A stretch of 64,000 bases of DNA from Haladaptatus pallidirubidus. Lineage in GTDB: Archaea > Halobacteriota > Halobacteria > Halobacteriales > Haladaptataceae. This document shows positions 50,548 through 60,295 of this stretch, piece by piece. Under the pieces are notes generated by a model, which saw only the letters and a program-made list of their open reading frames with translations, was not told where the DNA came from and did not search any database. The DNA is taken from the NCBI RefSeq assembly GCF_020700235.1, contig NZ_CP085304.1, positions 212,261-276,260 on the forward strand, read 5' to 3'. Position 1 is the stretch's first letter; every line of letters begins with the position of its first letter. Made by a program: the position numbers and the translations under genes.

Positions 50548-51771
50548 TCAGATCCATTCCGACTCCTCCGTGTATTCCAGTTTCTCGACCACTTCGGTAT
50601 ACGTCTTGTCGGCTCGATTGAGTGCGCTTTTGACGAGATCCTCCCTGTCACGCCAGCGAGCGTGTCTCGGGTCCTTCGTCGTCATCACCTTATTAGGGTT
50701 TTTGACGTTCTCGGTAAGCAGTGCCGACTCGCCGAGATCGGCAAACTCGATGATTTCCTTGATAGTGGAGCTGGTGTCGGTGAGAACATCCTCGAACCGG
50801 ACTCGGAGGACGTCATCGAACGCGACGCGGCCATCAAGGATATGGCGGTGGGCTTGGACCCACTGCATCAGGCAGACATCGATGAGTTTTCCCTCGCTAA
50901 CCCAGCCCGGCGGGAGATCATAGCACCACAGCGAGCCACTGTATCCTTCAAGATCGAGATCGCCTACGTTGTATGTCTGGAACCCCCTGTTCAGCCGCCA
51001 CCCGTCGTAGAGTCCGTTGATTGACGCTGCTGGGTTCCGTGTGAGGTGAACGACTTTGACATCGGTCTCGGGAAATAGCTGCTCGCGGATCCATGGGAGT
51101 CGGTAAGCGTCGCCACTCGCTTTCAGGACGAGCGTCCGTTTGAAGTCATCTACTGTGAGACTGCGCTTGTGACTATGCGAGGAGACAAACGGTCGATCTT
51201 CGATCGTTTCAGTTTCGAACGGACTGTTTGCGTCTTGCTCTGAATATTCATCGTATTGCAACGGCGGGATTCCGAACTCCTTGAGTATCTCATCGAGCGA
51301 CACTCCCTCGAGTAACTTTTCGCGTATCCTCTTGTATGGGAGCTCTCGATTGGGGAACTGTAACGGAAGCCGGACGAGCGTGTTATCTACCCGATGAGTT
51401 CGGCCGCCGGATCGTTCGGCTACACCGACCTCGGCGAGGAGATCCGTCAGGAGCTTTTCCCTATCGAACGACTCGAAGTCGGCCGGAATGACGTCGGATT
51501 CGAACGCCGGGTAGCAGATCCCGTTCAGAGTGAGCCATCGGTCGTGCTCACCATCGAGACTACACGTTTCTTCGTGGTGTCGAAGAATATCGAAAAGGAG
51601 ACTACTGCCACCTCTCGGAGCCGTCGCGATAAGCAGCACGCTGTCAAAGTCGTTAACTTGATACTTCGACAGAATCGATTGCTTCTCCTCCGTGATAACC
51701 TCGTTTTTTATATGTTCGTAGTTTCGTTTAGCCTGATTTCGAAGATCGTCCGGCGCTTCTTCCAAACTCAC
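50548..51771 (-). CDS. PAPS-dependent sulfotransferase family protein
   Basis: 407 residues from GTG 51771 (VSLEEAPDDL); the longer ORF to 51789 begins in a run of G. The 5'-phosphosulfate loop is LLIATAPRGGSSLLFDILRH (about residue 50), and the 3'-phosphate motif is VVHLTRNPAASINGLYDGWR. The middle part has RPFVSSHSHKRSL with a possible catalytic His. The acceptor (sugar, lipid or protein) is unknown. With the APS kinase just downstream, it forms a donor-synthesis and transfer pair. Confidence 0.85.
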   Translation of the reverse strand: MSLEEAPDDLRNQAKRNYEHIKNEVITEEKQSILSKYQVNDFDSVLLIATAPRGGSSLLFDILRHHEETCSLDGEHDRWLTLNGICYPAFESDVIPADFESFDREKLLTDLLAEVGVAERSGGRTHRVDNTLVRLPLQFPNRELPYKRIREKLLEGVSLDEILKEFGIPPLQYDEYSEQDANSPFETETIEDRPFVSSHSHKRSLTVDDFKRTLVLKASGDAYRLPWIREQLFPETDVKVVHLTRNPAASINGLYDGWRLNRGFQTYNVGDLDLEGYSGSLWCYDLPPGWVSEGKLIDVCLMQWVQAHRHILDGRVAFDDVLRVRFEDVLTDTSSTIKEIIEFADLGESALLTENVKNPNKVMTTKDPRHARWRDREDLVKSALNRADKTYTEVVEKLEYTEESEWI

Positions 51772-52466
51772 TACCCCCCACCCCCCCACCTGTTCACCGA
51801 ATCAACCCATGGTCGGAACCGACAGTTCGGTTTCATTGATTGTGGTGGAGCTGGCATAAGTTGGTTGTTCGTCGACCTTGACCTCCTCCACGGCCTAAAT
51901 ATCGTGGAATCCGGAAACCGGATTTCGGCTACTTCATCCCTCGAGGTTTTGACCCGCATCCGGGGAAAATCGACGATATACCGGGGGGAAACTTTCGTTT
52001 CCTCCCTTGTCGGACTGTGATCCGGCCAATGAGGCCCCGTCGGGAACCGTGTTATCGCCGTACGACAAATAGACCGCGTTCGTCGCCACTTTTTTTCTAT
52101 TTGGGGATGAATTCTCACCGATTTCATAGTGCCTGAGTTACAGCGAGCCACACCAAAATGATTCTGGCAGAAAGCGAGGCTAGTTGTTGCTTGACCTCCG
52201 TCTGAAGACGGAAATATGCGCTTGAAATCCAAACTACCCTGACAGCGACTGCAGCCACCCTATAGTGGGTCGCTCATTAATCTATGCGTTGAACACACCA
52301 GTCTCAACTATTAGCGTCGCTGCAAGTTGAGACTATACCGGCTATAGAGACCCCAAATTGCACGATTTTAGCCAATCCACCCTTCTGCAAGCGCTTCAAA
52401 CTGAACCTCGGAAGCCGTTTTTAAATATTCAATACAGAGGATCAATCTCGCATGCTCATCTCAAAT
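51772..52466. other. Intergenic region with no supported gene
   Basis: About 700 bases. It begins with a C-rich run (CCCCCCACCCCCCC at about 51775-51789). A 153-codon minus ORF (51771-52232) is Arg/Pro/Ser-rich and not convincing. 52348-52376 (TTGCACGATTTTAGCC and around) resembles 46510-46540. Confidence 0.4.
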
Positions 52467-54458
52467 TTACTTGTGACTGACATCGACACCACGTTCGGTA
52501 AGTGCGACTAGCACGTCCGGCAGATCACACCCATCGACAATATCGAAGACTGTAAGCCCGGGATGATACGGGATCTCCCGACTGGTTACCAGATCGTAGA
52601 AACTCATCTCCAAGTCACGAAGCGTCACATGGTCTACGTTCTGAGCGACTCCAGCGGCATAGAGTGCATGATACGCGCCAATTCCTTCCCCGACGAACGA
52701 CACGTCCTCAGAGTTGGTCTCGGATCGCAGAAATTCCACAGCACGAAGCGTGTCGAACACACGCATGGCGAGCAGTGAGTCCCCGAGGAGCAGTGCATCG
52801 TTTGCAAGCTTGCACTCGGTGCCATAGAAACCACCGTAGTCGTCCGCCCAGTTCGGAACAGGGATAATACGATGTCGGACTGCACCGACATCGCGTGGGT
52901 CGAAAACGAAGACCGTCCCGTGCTTGCTGGCGAGCGCAGTGACATCCTCGGTTCGTTCGGGGAGTGTACTCGTGCCCTGATCATACAGCACGACGGTGGG
53001 AGACTCACTGTCAGCTGACGGGTCTGTGACCAGGACACCCGTTACGACGATATCCGGCTCATGTTCGGTTTTGAACCAAACGTACTCGACATCTAGATCG
53101 TTCTTTATGGTTCGCTTGACGAAGCGCGGCTGGAGGTCACAATCCGATCGACGAAGATCGAACCGGTTGACGAGCTCCTGTCGGAGTTGATCAACGTCCT
53201 CACCGTCACCATCAACATCTGTTCCAGCCGTAGGGTAAGCGTCTGCGATGTCCGCTCTGATCAGGTCGTCAATCGTTCGCTCGTCGGGGTACGCGCTTCG
53301 GACGCTCCCGTCGGGGGTACACCGGATTTCAGGCTGGTCGAGAACCGGGATATCAGCCTGTGGCTCGTATGTGTCGTCGCTGAGGTGGTTACATAGAAAC
53401 TCGAACACGCCGTCACGGAGGTCGTAGACGGCACAGTGTGTCGTTTGACCGACGACGAGGTCAACTCGGTCTTCGGCGTCGTAGAACCCGTAGATGTCTT
53501 GGACGCGATTCACAGTCTCATAAACCCCCTCAATTGGGAAGTACCGATCCGAGGCCGCCGCGCCGACGCAGACAGGTCGGGGCGCCAATGCTGCAAGGTA
53601 GTCGTCGTAGTCGATGCCGTGGGCAACGCTCCCAGTGATCGCCTGTTCGGCATGCGTCCTATTTCCCGTTTTGAACTGTTCGTATCGTTCCGATACCGCG
53701 CAGCACGGCGCGGCGACGTCGATGCGATCGTCGACGAGTCCAAGGTAGAGTGTTTGCGTACCGCCGCCGGAAGTTCCGGTCACACCTAGTCGACCGTCGT
53801 CAACGTCGGAGCGTTGTTCCAAGACGTCAAGCGCACGCTGCGCATCGGCGATCATGTATCTCGCCAAATTCCAACCAGCTATGGAGCACTTCTGTCCTGC
53901 GTAAATGTGTGGGAATGTACCGCCCCCACCGCTTACGATTGCCTCGCCGGAGTCTGGATCGCGGTACTGAGTCCGTTCACCTTGGCACAGCGGATCGAGG
54001 ATAAGAACGACGAAGCCGTTCAGTGCCAGTTCAGCGCACGCTTGTTGATTGAGTGGGTCGGATTTTGGGGATTCTAAGTGGCCACAGAGAAAGAGGATTC
54101 CCGGATGGGGGCCATCATCGTCGGGCACGTAACAGTTCGCTGTGACGTGGAAGTTCGGTCGGCTCTCGAATACGAGGTGCTCAATCGAGAACCCCTCTCG
54201 TTCGATATGACCAATAGTGTCAGCGGACCGGTCTGTAGATCGGGCGGGTAGTCCACCGATGGCTGATAAGAACGTCTCTCGTATGCGTTCACGTCGCGCT
54301 TCGGCTTCCGTACGTGTATTAATCGATTTCTTCTCGGCGTGAGCCGTTGAAGCGTAATCGGCTGCGCGATCCAAGAGGTACCGCGATAGCTGGTCTTCGG
54401 TGTCGAAATAGCCGTTCACACCATCCTGAAAGCTGTCCACTATCTTGGATGGGATCAA
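52467..54458 (-). CDS. Large alpha/beta hydrolase, acetyl-xylan-esterase-like
   Basis: 663 residues with no signal peptide. The first half is an alpha/beta hydrolase of the AXE1/7-like type: HPGILFLCGHLESPKSDPLN, then VLILDPLCQGERTQY, nucleophile elbow GVTGTSGGGTQTL, and a later VVGQTTHCAVYDLRDG with the likely His. The second half (about 400-663) is another incomplete alpha/beta fold (VVLYDQGTSTLPERTEDVTA, SFVGEGIGAYHALYAAGVAQ). It may deacylate a glycan or small ester. It follows the sulfotransferase region on the same strand, 700 bases apart. Confidence 0.8.
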   Translation of the reverse strand: MIPSKIVDSFQDGVNGYFDTEDQLSRYLLDRAADYASTAHAEKKSINTRTEAEARRERIRETFLSAIGGLPARSTDRSADTIGHIEREGFSIEHLVFESRPNFHVTANCYVPDDDGPHPGILFLCGHLESPKSDPLNQQACAELALNGFVVLILDPLCQGERTQYRDPDSGEAIVSGGGGTFPHIYAGQKCSIAGWNLARYMIADAQRALDVLEQRSDVDDGRLGVTGTSGGGTQTLYLGLVDDRIDVAAPCCAVSERYEQFKTGNRTHAEQAITGSVAHGIDYDDYLAALAPRPVCVGAAASDRYFPIEGVYETVNRVQDIYGFYDAEDRVDLVVGQTTHCAVYDLRDGVFEFLCNHLSDDTYEPQADIPVLDQPEIRCTPDGSVRSAYPDERTIDDLIRADIADAYPTAGTDVDGDGEDVDQLRQELVNRFDLRRSDCDLQPRFVKRTIKNDLDVEYVWFKTEHEPDIVVTGVLVTDPSADSESPTVVLYDQGTSTLPERTEDVTALASKHGTVFVFDPRDVGAVRHRIIPVPNWADDYGGFYGTECKLANDALLLGDSLLAMRVFDTLRAVEFLRSETNSEDVSFVGEGIGAYHALYAAGVAQNVDHVTLRDLEMSFYDLVTSREIPYHPGLTVFDIVDGCDLPDVLVALTERGVDVSHK

Positions 54459-54599
54459 TCAACTTGATAAATATTCTGCTGTCTACCGGATCCACGCTAT
54501 GCTTTTCTTTTGTGAGATTCTCCCTCGCTAGAGCGTCGTTTTGACCGGTGTACCTGTATACTGCAATGAACACGAGAAATCACCGTATACATTGAGAGC

Positions 54600-54725
54600 A
54601 GCGGTCTCAACTTCTGCCAGGGATGATGTGATGAGATAGGCGGTCAACCCAGAAGAGTTGGTTGAGCGATCCGAGGTCGGTGGCGATCGAGGGGAGGACG
54701 GTCGCGACGATGGTCGTTCCCTCGC
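54600..54725 (-). pseudogene. Fragment of a DHA2/EmrB-type MFS transporter
   Basis: One minus frame reads TTIVATVLPSIATDLGSLNQ-LFWV, then a shifted frame reads TAYLITSSLAEV. Joined, they match the first two helices of 14-span MFS drug transporters (TIVATALPSIA, then WVVTAYLLTS). Only about 40 codons remain, with a frameshift at the join. Confidence 0.75.
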
Positions 54726-54863
54726 CGCTCGTTGGATCGGTTGCCGAAGGCGTTGGGCGAGCGGCTGCAAGCTCCGTTATTTTGACGCGTAAAGTCCCGC
54801 AGAACGAAGAATCATAATGCAATATATGGTACGCTCAAAGACGCTGAAGTGTCCCGTAGATTC

Positions 54864-55295
54864 TCACTCATCAGTATTATTGACGACCAAGACAGGGACC
54901 TGATCTGCCCGTAGAAGCGCCTCTGTCGTACTTCCAAGCAGTATCGTCTTGAAAGCCGACCGTCCTTTGGCACCCATAACCACGAGATCGATCCTCCGAT
55001 CCTCTACGTAAGTGAGAAGCTCTTCATGCGGAACACCTTCTCGAATTGATGTGACAACGGAGACATCCGGCTCACCCTCCGTTTCGATGGCCGTTAGTGC
55101 TTCTTCTCCTTCCTCTTGAAGATTTTTTCGTACGATGTCAGGATCGACGATTGCATTATCGTACCCTGTTCTGGTTTCAATAACGTAGATTGCGTGGAGT
55201 TCGGCTCCGTACTGCCGAGCCAAGTCGAGAGCCTGATGTGTAGCCCGTTGCGCATTATCACTCTCATCCGTTGCGACGAGGATCCGATTGTACAT
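54864..55295 (-). CDS. Universal stress protein (UspA)
   Basis: 143 residues, a full single Usp domain: YNRILVATDESDNAQRATHQ at the N terminus and VVMGAKGRSAFKTILLGSTT (GxxGRS ATP-binding type), ending VLVVNNTDE. The gene is one of two UspA genes in this block of ion-related genes, and is likely linked to envelope or ion stress. Confidence 0.93.
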   Translation of the reverse strand: MYNRILVATDESDNAQRATHQALDLARQYGAELHAIYVIETRTGYDNAIVDPDIVRKNLQEEGEEALTAIETEGEPDVSVVTSIREGVPHEELLTYVEDRRIDLVVMGAKGRSAFKTILLGSTTEALLRADQVPVLVVNNTDE

Positions 55296-55659
55296 TGTAT
55301 CCCAATACGTGACGGGGGAGCAAAGAACCGGGGGCTAACACACGATATTCAGGAGTGGTTCTTCCTGTTACAATCGCCCTCGTACCAGAAGCTTCACCGA
55401 TAAGTATCGTGTAGCTGTTCGTATCTCCTCGAACACGGACTCAGTATCCAGATATGGCCACTCACAGTCGTCTCTCTAAGTGAGAAAGACGCTGCCGGTG
55501 TTGGTCATAAATACCGAGTACTGCCGGTGATCATCATGCTTAGCGTTCTCCTTACGGCGGTAGATCAGCGTCGTCGAGTGCCATTCATTGTCCCTGAGGT
55601 GGAGTTTCCGGTCGGTTTCGTACCGATTCTGTCCGCGTTGGAGGAGTCGCTTCGCCTAG
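55296..55659. other. Intergenic region, no supported gene
   Basis: About 360 bases. A 66-codon plus ORF from 55527 leads into the RCK_C relic but is in another frame and has no clear motif. Confidence 0.4.
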
Positions 55660-55890
55660 GCTTTCTCGCTGGTCTGCATCCGCTTTGCGCACACGGGCGC
55701 CGCAACTGTTGGACAGACGGTTGGTGATGCATTAGTTCGATCGAAGACCGGGTGTACCGTCGTCGGCGTTGAGCGTGATGGTGACGTCATTACTGACATC
55801 GGCCTGGAGTCCAGTATCGAATCGGAAGACGAACTCATTATCGCAGGCACGGATGAAGACATCTATCACTTCAATGAACTAATGGGCTAA
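55660..55890 (+). pseudogene. RCK_C (TrkA_C) domain relic
   Basis: The frame ending TAA 55890 reads AHTGAATVGQTVGDALVRSK, then TGCTVVGVERDGDVITDIGL and DELIIAGTDEDIYHFNELMG. This is one complete RCK_C domain, with no start codon and a stop at 55657 upstream. It is the tail of a lost TrkA-type protein. An intact channel with RCK domains lies 2 kb downstream. Confidence 0.8.
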
Positions 55891-55963
55891 TCCCTATCTG
55901 ACTGGTAGGAACTCTACTGCGAAATCGATAGGTAAGAGAGCGCGTTTCCTCGAACCCCTGCAT

Positions 55964-56395
55964 CTATGGTCGCGCTATCAGTACAGATGAATCGACAGAC
56001 TGCGTCACACGATCAGTTGTACTTCCCAATAGGTGCTCTTTAATCCCCGACTGGCCGGTCGCCCCCATCACGATGAGGTCGATGTCGTGTCCATCGCTAT
56101 ACTCGACGGTTGCTTCATGTGGTAACCCTTCGAGGATTGTCCGTTCGTATGGGACGTCCGCGTCTTCGGCTCGTGACTCAGCGTCAGTAAGCGCATCATC
56201 AGCCATCTGCTCCAGAGATTTACTGAGTTCGTCCGCGATATGTCCGACACCAGAAGCGGACATCTCCGTTCCAACGTCGACCACATTCAGAAAGTGGATC
56301 GTCCCCCCGAACCGGTCTGCAATCATGACTCCCTGTTCTACCGCTTCCATACTTGCATCGCTCCCATCCGTCGGTACCAGTATTTCGTTGTACAC
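55964..56395 (-). CDS. Universal stress protein (UspA)
   Basis: 143 residues from GTG 56395 (V-Y-N-E-I-L-V-P-T-D-G-S-D); a longer frame from 56422 adds nine residues. It has the ATP-binding IDLIVMGATGQSGIKEHLLG-STTDRV. It lies 64 bases after the CNNM/CorC gene on the same strand and may be co-expressed. Confidence 0.92.
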   Translation of the reverse strand: MYNEILVPTDGSDASMEAVEQGVMIADRFGGTIHFLNVVDVGTEMSASGVGHIADELSKSLEQMADDALTDAESRAEDADVPYERTILEGLPHEATVEYSDGHDIDLIVMGATGQSGIKEHLLGSTTDRVTQSVDSSVLIARP

Positions 56396-56459
56396 GATAC
56401 ACCGTTGGACTTCGAGTGGCAAAAAAATTGATCGGACACGCTGCTAGATCCACACGCCA

Positions 56460-57581
56460 TCAATCGTCTTCAACCGTCGCACCGTCCGCTTTGTCGATGG
56501 GGTCTTCGATATCGCCCGTGACCGACTCCAGCAGGTCAGTAATCGTTACCATCCCGACGACGTCCCCGTCCTCGATGGCCAGTGCGAGCTCTTGATTCTC
56601 GGCCTGGAATTGATCGATGGCATCACTCACGTCAACATCCGGAGAGAGTGTCATTGGCGGTGCTGCCAGTTCTTCGAAATTGATGTTGCCATCCCCGAAT
56701 TCCTCGCGATGTCTGGCTAGCTGCGGGAAGTAGACGATTCCCCGGAAGTCAGTTAGGTCCGCGCCGACCAATGGATAGCGTGTATGTGGACTCTTCTCCA
56801 TCCGCCGGAAGTTCTCTTTGGAGTCGACCGCCGTGGATAGCGGGACGATGTCGTCTTTGGGTATCAACACCTCACGGACGGGACGCTCGCCGATCTGCAG
56901 GGCGTTCATCACCTCTTCGTGGCGTTCGTCCGAGAGATCACCTTGCTCAAGAACGGATCCGAGCCGATTTCGGAGCTCGGCCCGCGATTCGATGACGTCC
57001 TCTTCGGTCTCGAGCCACGCGCCGGTCATCTCGATGCCGAACAGTCGAAGCGTCCACTTCGCGACCCAGTCACCGAGTTTGATGAGGGGAGTGATCGCAT
57101 AATGGAACCAGTACAGTGGTCCCGCACCGTACCGGCAGACCATCCGCGACCGCTCGACGCCAAGGTACGTCGGGGTCTGCTCACCGTGGGTCAGGTGGAC
57201 GAGGTTGATAATCAGGAACGCGATGAGCGCTCCAGCACCGATGCCCGCGAGTCTAGAACCCGCAAAAAGCGGTTCGAAGATGGCCGCCAGTGCGGGCTCG
57301 GCGACGATCCCCACTGCGATACTCGAGGCGGTGATGCCGACCTGGCAAGTCGTAAGGTACAGTTCCAAGTTCTGCGTCATCTCCCAAGCCCGCTCCAATG
57401 CGCCGTCATTCTCCCCGACGAACTCGTCCTCACTGAACTGCCGGGCCCGCGTCAGCGCGAATTCGATAGCGACGAAGAACCCATTCGTCAGAATGAGGAA
57501 TACCCCTGCTACGAGCCGAATTCCGACCTCCAAGGAGTTCATCAGGCTAACCGTTAGATTTCGAGCCGTATATGAGTTCAT
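56460..57581 (-). CDS. CNNM/CorC (hemolysin C) family membrane protein
   Basis: 373 residues; the second Met (57542, MNSLEVGIRL) is a likely start. A DUF21/CNNM membrane domain with four hydrophobic segments (TNGFFVAIEFALTRARQFSE, then GITASSIAVGIVAEPALAAI) is followed by a CBS pair (GERPVREVLIPKDDIVPLST and LALAIEDGDVVGMVTITDLLE) with an acidic tail. It lacks a clear CorC_HlyC end domain. Relatives export Mg2+ or other cations. It faces the K+ channel gene divergently. Confidence 0.9.
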   Translation of the reverse strand: MNSYTARNLTVSLMNSLEVGIRLVAGVFLILTNGFFVAIEFALTRARQFSEDEFVGENDGALERAWEMTQNLELYLTTCQVGITASSIAVGIVAEPALAAIFEPLFAGSRLAGIGAGALIAFLIINLVHLTHGEQTPTYLGVERSRMVCRYGAGPLYWFHYAITPLIKLGDWVAKWTLRLFGIEMTGAWLETEEDVIESRAELRNRLGSVLEQGDLSDERHEEVMNALQIGERPVREVLIPKDDIVPLSTAVDSKENFRRMEKSPHTRYPLVGADLTDFRGIVYFPQLARHREEFGDGNINFEELAAPPMTLSPDVDVSDAIDQFQAENQELALAIEDGDVVGMVTITDLLESVTGDIEDPIDKADGATVEDD

Positions 57582-57739
57582 GAGTGTCGCTAAGGGTAGC
57601 GGGCCAGCAATTGCCTCTACTAATTATCCCACAGCCTGATGTAGTGACTTTAACCTCAATGCGTACGGTTAACAGCAACTCGAATGGGAGCCTTTAGGGA
57701 TTCTCCAGCAATATCGAGGGATAGATAGGTAATCATCAC

Positions 57740-59398
57740 ATGCGTGAACTCCGGAATCTAGACGACGTTCACCCCCGCAATCTTACGCGCCGCCAGCACC
57801 TCGTACTGGTCTACCTCATTGGTCTGGTCTCGATTGTCCTCCTTTTCACAGGACTCTACTATTGGGGAATGCGTTCACTCGAAGACCGTCCCCGGTCAAT
57901 TTTTCAGGCGTTCAATACGGTCATCGAAACGATGACCACGACGGGGTACGGTGCGGATTCACCGTGGTTGACCCCAGCAATGAACGTGTTCGTGGCGACG
58001 ATGCAAGTAACAGGGGTCGTCATCGGCTTCATCACGTTACGCGTCCTCGTCATCCCGCTCTTCGAGCGAACACCACTCAATCTCGACGATCGGCTTTCGA
58101 TCAAGGACGAGCACGTCGTCGTCGCAGAGTATCAGCGCGACACCGAGGTCCTTCTTGACGAGCTCGAAGCACTCGACATCGACTACGTACTGCTCGAATC
58201 CGATGAAGCGGAAGCAAAACGTCTATCGGACGATGGCTATCAAGCGATCAATGGCGATCCTGAGGAACGGGCCGACCTCGACCGCGCCAGCATCGAGAAA
58301 GCATCACTGCTCATCACTGACGCCCGAGACAGGACTGCGAGCATCGTCCTGACGGCGCTCGAAGCAAACGAAGACCTACGCGTCATCAGCTTCACCGCCT
58401 CGACACGCCGCAAGGCTGCCCTCGCCGAAATCGGCGTCGACCGAAGTGTCGCGCCACACGCACTCATCGGGACACGACTCGCTGAGAAAGCAACGACACC
58501 GATCTCGGTGGATTCGGCGGTCGAAAGTAAGACAGTCGCTATCCGCGAGATTCTCATCCGGCGGGATAGTCCGCTCCATGGCGTCCGAGTGGGGGATTCA
58601 CCCCTTGCGAACCATCCGAACCTCACGCTCGTTGCCGGGTGGTTCGACGGAGAATTGCGGCTGCCAGCGTCGCCCGACGATCGACTGACACCCAATACTG
58701 TGCTCGTGGTCGCCGGCCCGGAAAGCGCGATTGACGACGTATCGAGTGAGGTGGCGGGTATCCGGAGTCCACGGCTTTCGACACGCGCAGCGGTTGTCGT
58801 TGCCGGCCTCGGTGAGGGCGGAACCGCCGCTGTCGAGGCGTTTCCGGAGGACGTGCCGGTCACAACTATCGACGAGTCTCCGGATGTCGATCCGGATATC
58901 ATCGGCGATGTCACCGAACCTGAAACGCTTCACGCTGCAAAAATTAGTGACGCCTCGGCGCTTGTCGTCACCGTCGACGACGATGCGACCGCTCTGTTGG
59001 CTGTGGCGATGGCGCGTTCGATCGCCCCCGACGTGGAAATCCTCACACGTGTCTCTGACACTGAGAAGGCATCAGCAGCGTTCCGGGCGGGGGCTGACTA
59101 CGTCCTCTCGATCCAACAGGTGTGTGCGCGTTTGGTCGCAGCGGAGGTGTATGGAGAGCGGATGATGGATCCTGTGAATCAGATTCGACTCGTCCGAGGC
59201 GATGCAGTACCGTTCGTTGGCGAGTCGCTGATCGACGCTCGTCGTGACACCGAGCGTGGATGGACTGTAGTCGGTCTCTCCCGTAATGGGACTATCTACA
59301 CCGACGAGCAGACCACGATCGAGCCAGGAGATGAGATATTTGTCGCCGGCAGCGATGCTGCGCTCCGGGAGTTCAAAAAAACAGTAGACAGTTCGTGA
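57740..59398 (+). CDS. Potassium channel with two RCK_N-RCK_C pairs
   Basis: 552 residues. Two membrane spans flank a pore with selectivity filter TTTGYG (67-71), and then two RCK halves. The first is HVVVAEYQRDTEVLLDELEA, with RCK_C at about 255-325. The second starts AAVVVAGLGEGGTAAVEAFP, with RCK_C to the end (GDEIFVAGSDAALREF). The first RCK_N has lost the full GxGxxG, but the second keeps GLGEGG. It conducts K+ under ligand or nucleotide control. The end overlaps a transposase relic by 26 bases on the other strand. Confidence 0.92.
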   Translation: MRELRNLDDVHPRNLTRRQHLVLVYLIGLVSIVLLFTGLYYWGMRSLEDRPRSIFQAFNTVIETMTTTGYGADSPWLTPAMNVFVATMQVTGVVIGFITLRVLVIPLFERTPLNLDDRLSIKDEHVVVAEYQRDTEVLLDELEALDIDYVLLESDEAEAKRLSDDGYQAINGDPEERADLDRASIEKASLLITDARDRTASIVLTALEANEDLRVISFTASTRRKAALAEIGVDRSVAPHALIGTRLAEKATTPISVDSAVESKTVAIREILIRRDSPLHGVRVGDSPLANHPNLTLVAGWFDGELRLPASPDDRLTPNTVLVVAGPESAIDDVSSEVAGIRSPRLSTRAAVVVAGLGEGGTAAVEAFPEDVPVTTIDESPDVDPDIIGDVTEPETLHAAKISDASALVVTVDDDATALLAVAMARSIAPDVEILTRVSDTEKASAAFRAGADYVLSIQQVCARLVAAEVYGERMMDPVNQIRLVRGDAVPFVGESLIDARRDTERGWTVVGLSRNGTIYTDEQTTIEPGDEIFVAGSDAALREFKKTVDSS

Positions 59399-59690
59399 GA
59401 CGACGTGCCGCAACGTACGCTATCGCCGAAACGTCTGATGATGAGTTCGGATATCGAGCGGGCCGTACTGTATCGAAGACATAAAGCGATATTGACCTTC
59501 CCTCGCCGTCTTTCGTACCACTGACCATTGGCATTCCGACGACATAGCCGTAGTAGCCGATAGTTGTGATGTCAATCGCTACTGTGACTGGACGACGAAA
59601 CGAGGATTCCGACAGAATTACCGACAAAAGCCGGTCTGTCGCCTGTTGAAATCCATCGATTAGGTTCTCAGGATCGAACTGTTTGACCAT
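59373..59690 (-). pseudogene. Fragment of an IS4-type (ISH) DDE transposase
   Basis: 105-codon frame: VKQFDPENLIDGFQQATDRL, then PVTVAIDITTIGYYGYVVGM, then PMVSGTKDGEGR, after which homology stops. The first catalytic Asp (VAIDIT) and the YYG segment are those of haloarchaeal IS4-type transposases of about 400 residues. The 3' remainder is gone, with the frame running into the K+ channel gene end. Confidence 0.8.
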
Positions 59691-60018
59691 CTTTTATTTA
59701 TCTATTGAATAAAACAGAGACTAGGTGCACTGTGGTTCTTCTTGCGTATATGTTCGCACCGAATCTTCGATCAAGAACGTAGAGTTAGAGCAAGAGAGAA
59801 CGATCAGAGCAAACGGAGAACTGGAAGTAAATACTCCGGAGAACAAGCTCTAATCAGTAGAACTCGCTGACACCGACTCTGGCGGCCTGCTAGCACGTCT
59901 TCCTGGTCGATGACCCTCCGCTGGTTCCATTCAACTATTTCGAATCATTGTCGTTCATCCCTTCTACCGAAGAAGACAAGATAGGTAGCTGGGTTGTGCG
60001 GGACGAATGGGCACGATC
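59691..60018. other. Intergenic region, no supported gene
   Basis: About 330 bases. A short plus frame near 59752-59852 (KNVELEQERTIRANGELEVN) looks like a gene tail without a start. Nothing else seen. Confidence 0.4.
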
Positions 60019-60295
60019 GATTACAACGTTGTAATAAGGGGGGTTGTCCCGGCCAACCCCCCTCGTTTCGCAGAAACAGACGCAGAAACAGGCGCACTCC
60101 ACAGTAGCCGTACAACCGTTCCCACCGTATTTCACCGACAAAGCGGTGTGAATCTCGTGTGATGGTGCCGCCACGAACGGGGGTTCCCGGAACCCCCGTG
60201 ATTACAACGGTATAATCCGCTCTTTTGTGGTTAGTTCCCTCTCGAGTTCGCTTCATGAGCACGCATCCACCCGGCAAGATCGGGATGAGCGAACG
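60019..60295. repeat. Copy 2 of the 275-bp structured dispersed repeat
   Basis: It matches 3098-3373 in the same orientation. It begins with a perfect 16-bp palindrome ATTACAACGTTGTAAT (60020-60035). Hairpins at 60037-60063 and 60177-60199 keep pairing with changed bases. It ends with the last roughly 20 codons of a coiled-coil gene (minus frame HPDLAGWMRAHEAN) cut off at 60295, where similarity stops and the GGGPS relic begins. Confidence 0.85.
60177..60199. terminator. Second hairpin of repeat copy 2
   Basis: ACGGGGGTTC-CCG-GAACCCCCGT is a perfect 10-bp stem. Copy 1 (3253-3278) has a weaker form. It could act as a terminator for the lost gene on its right. Confidence 0.45.

Noticed and set aside
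51771..52232. 153-codon ORF upstream of the sulfotransferase
   Set aside because: Arg/Ser/Pro-rich composition unlike any real gene here; ends in a poly-Gly run produced by a G homopolymer.
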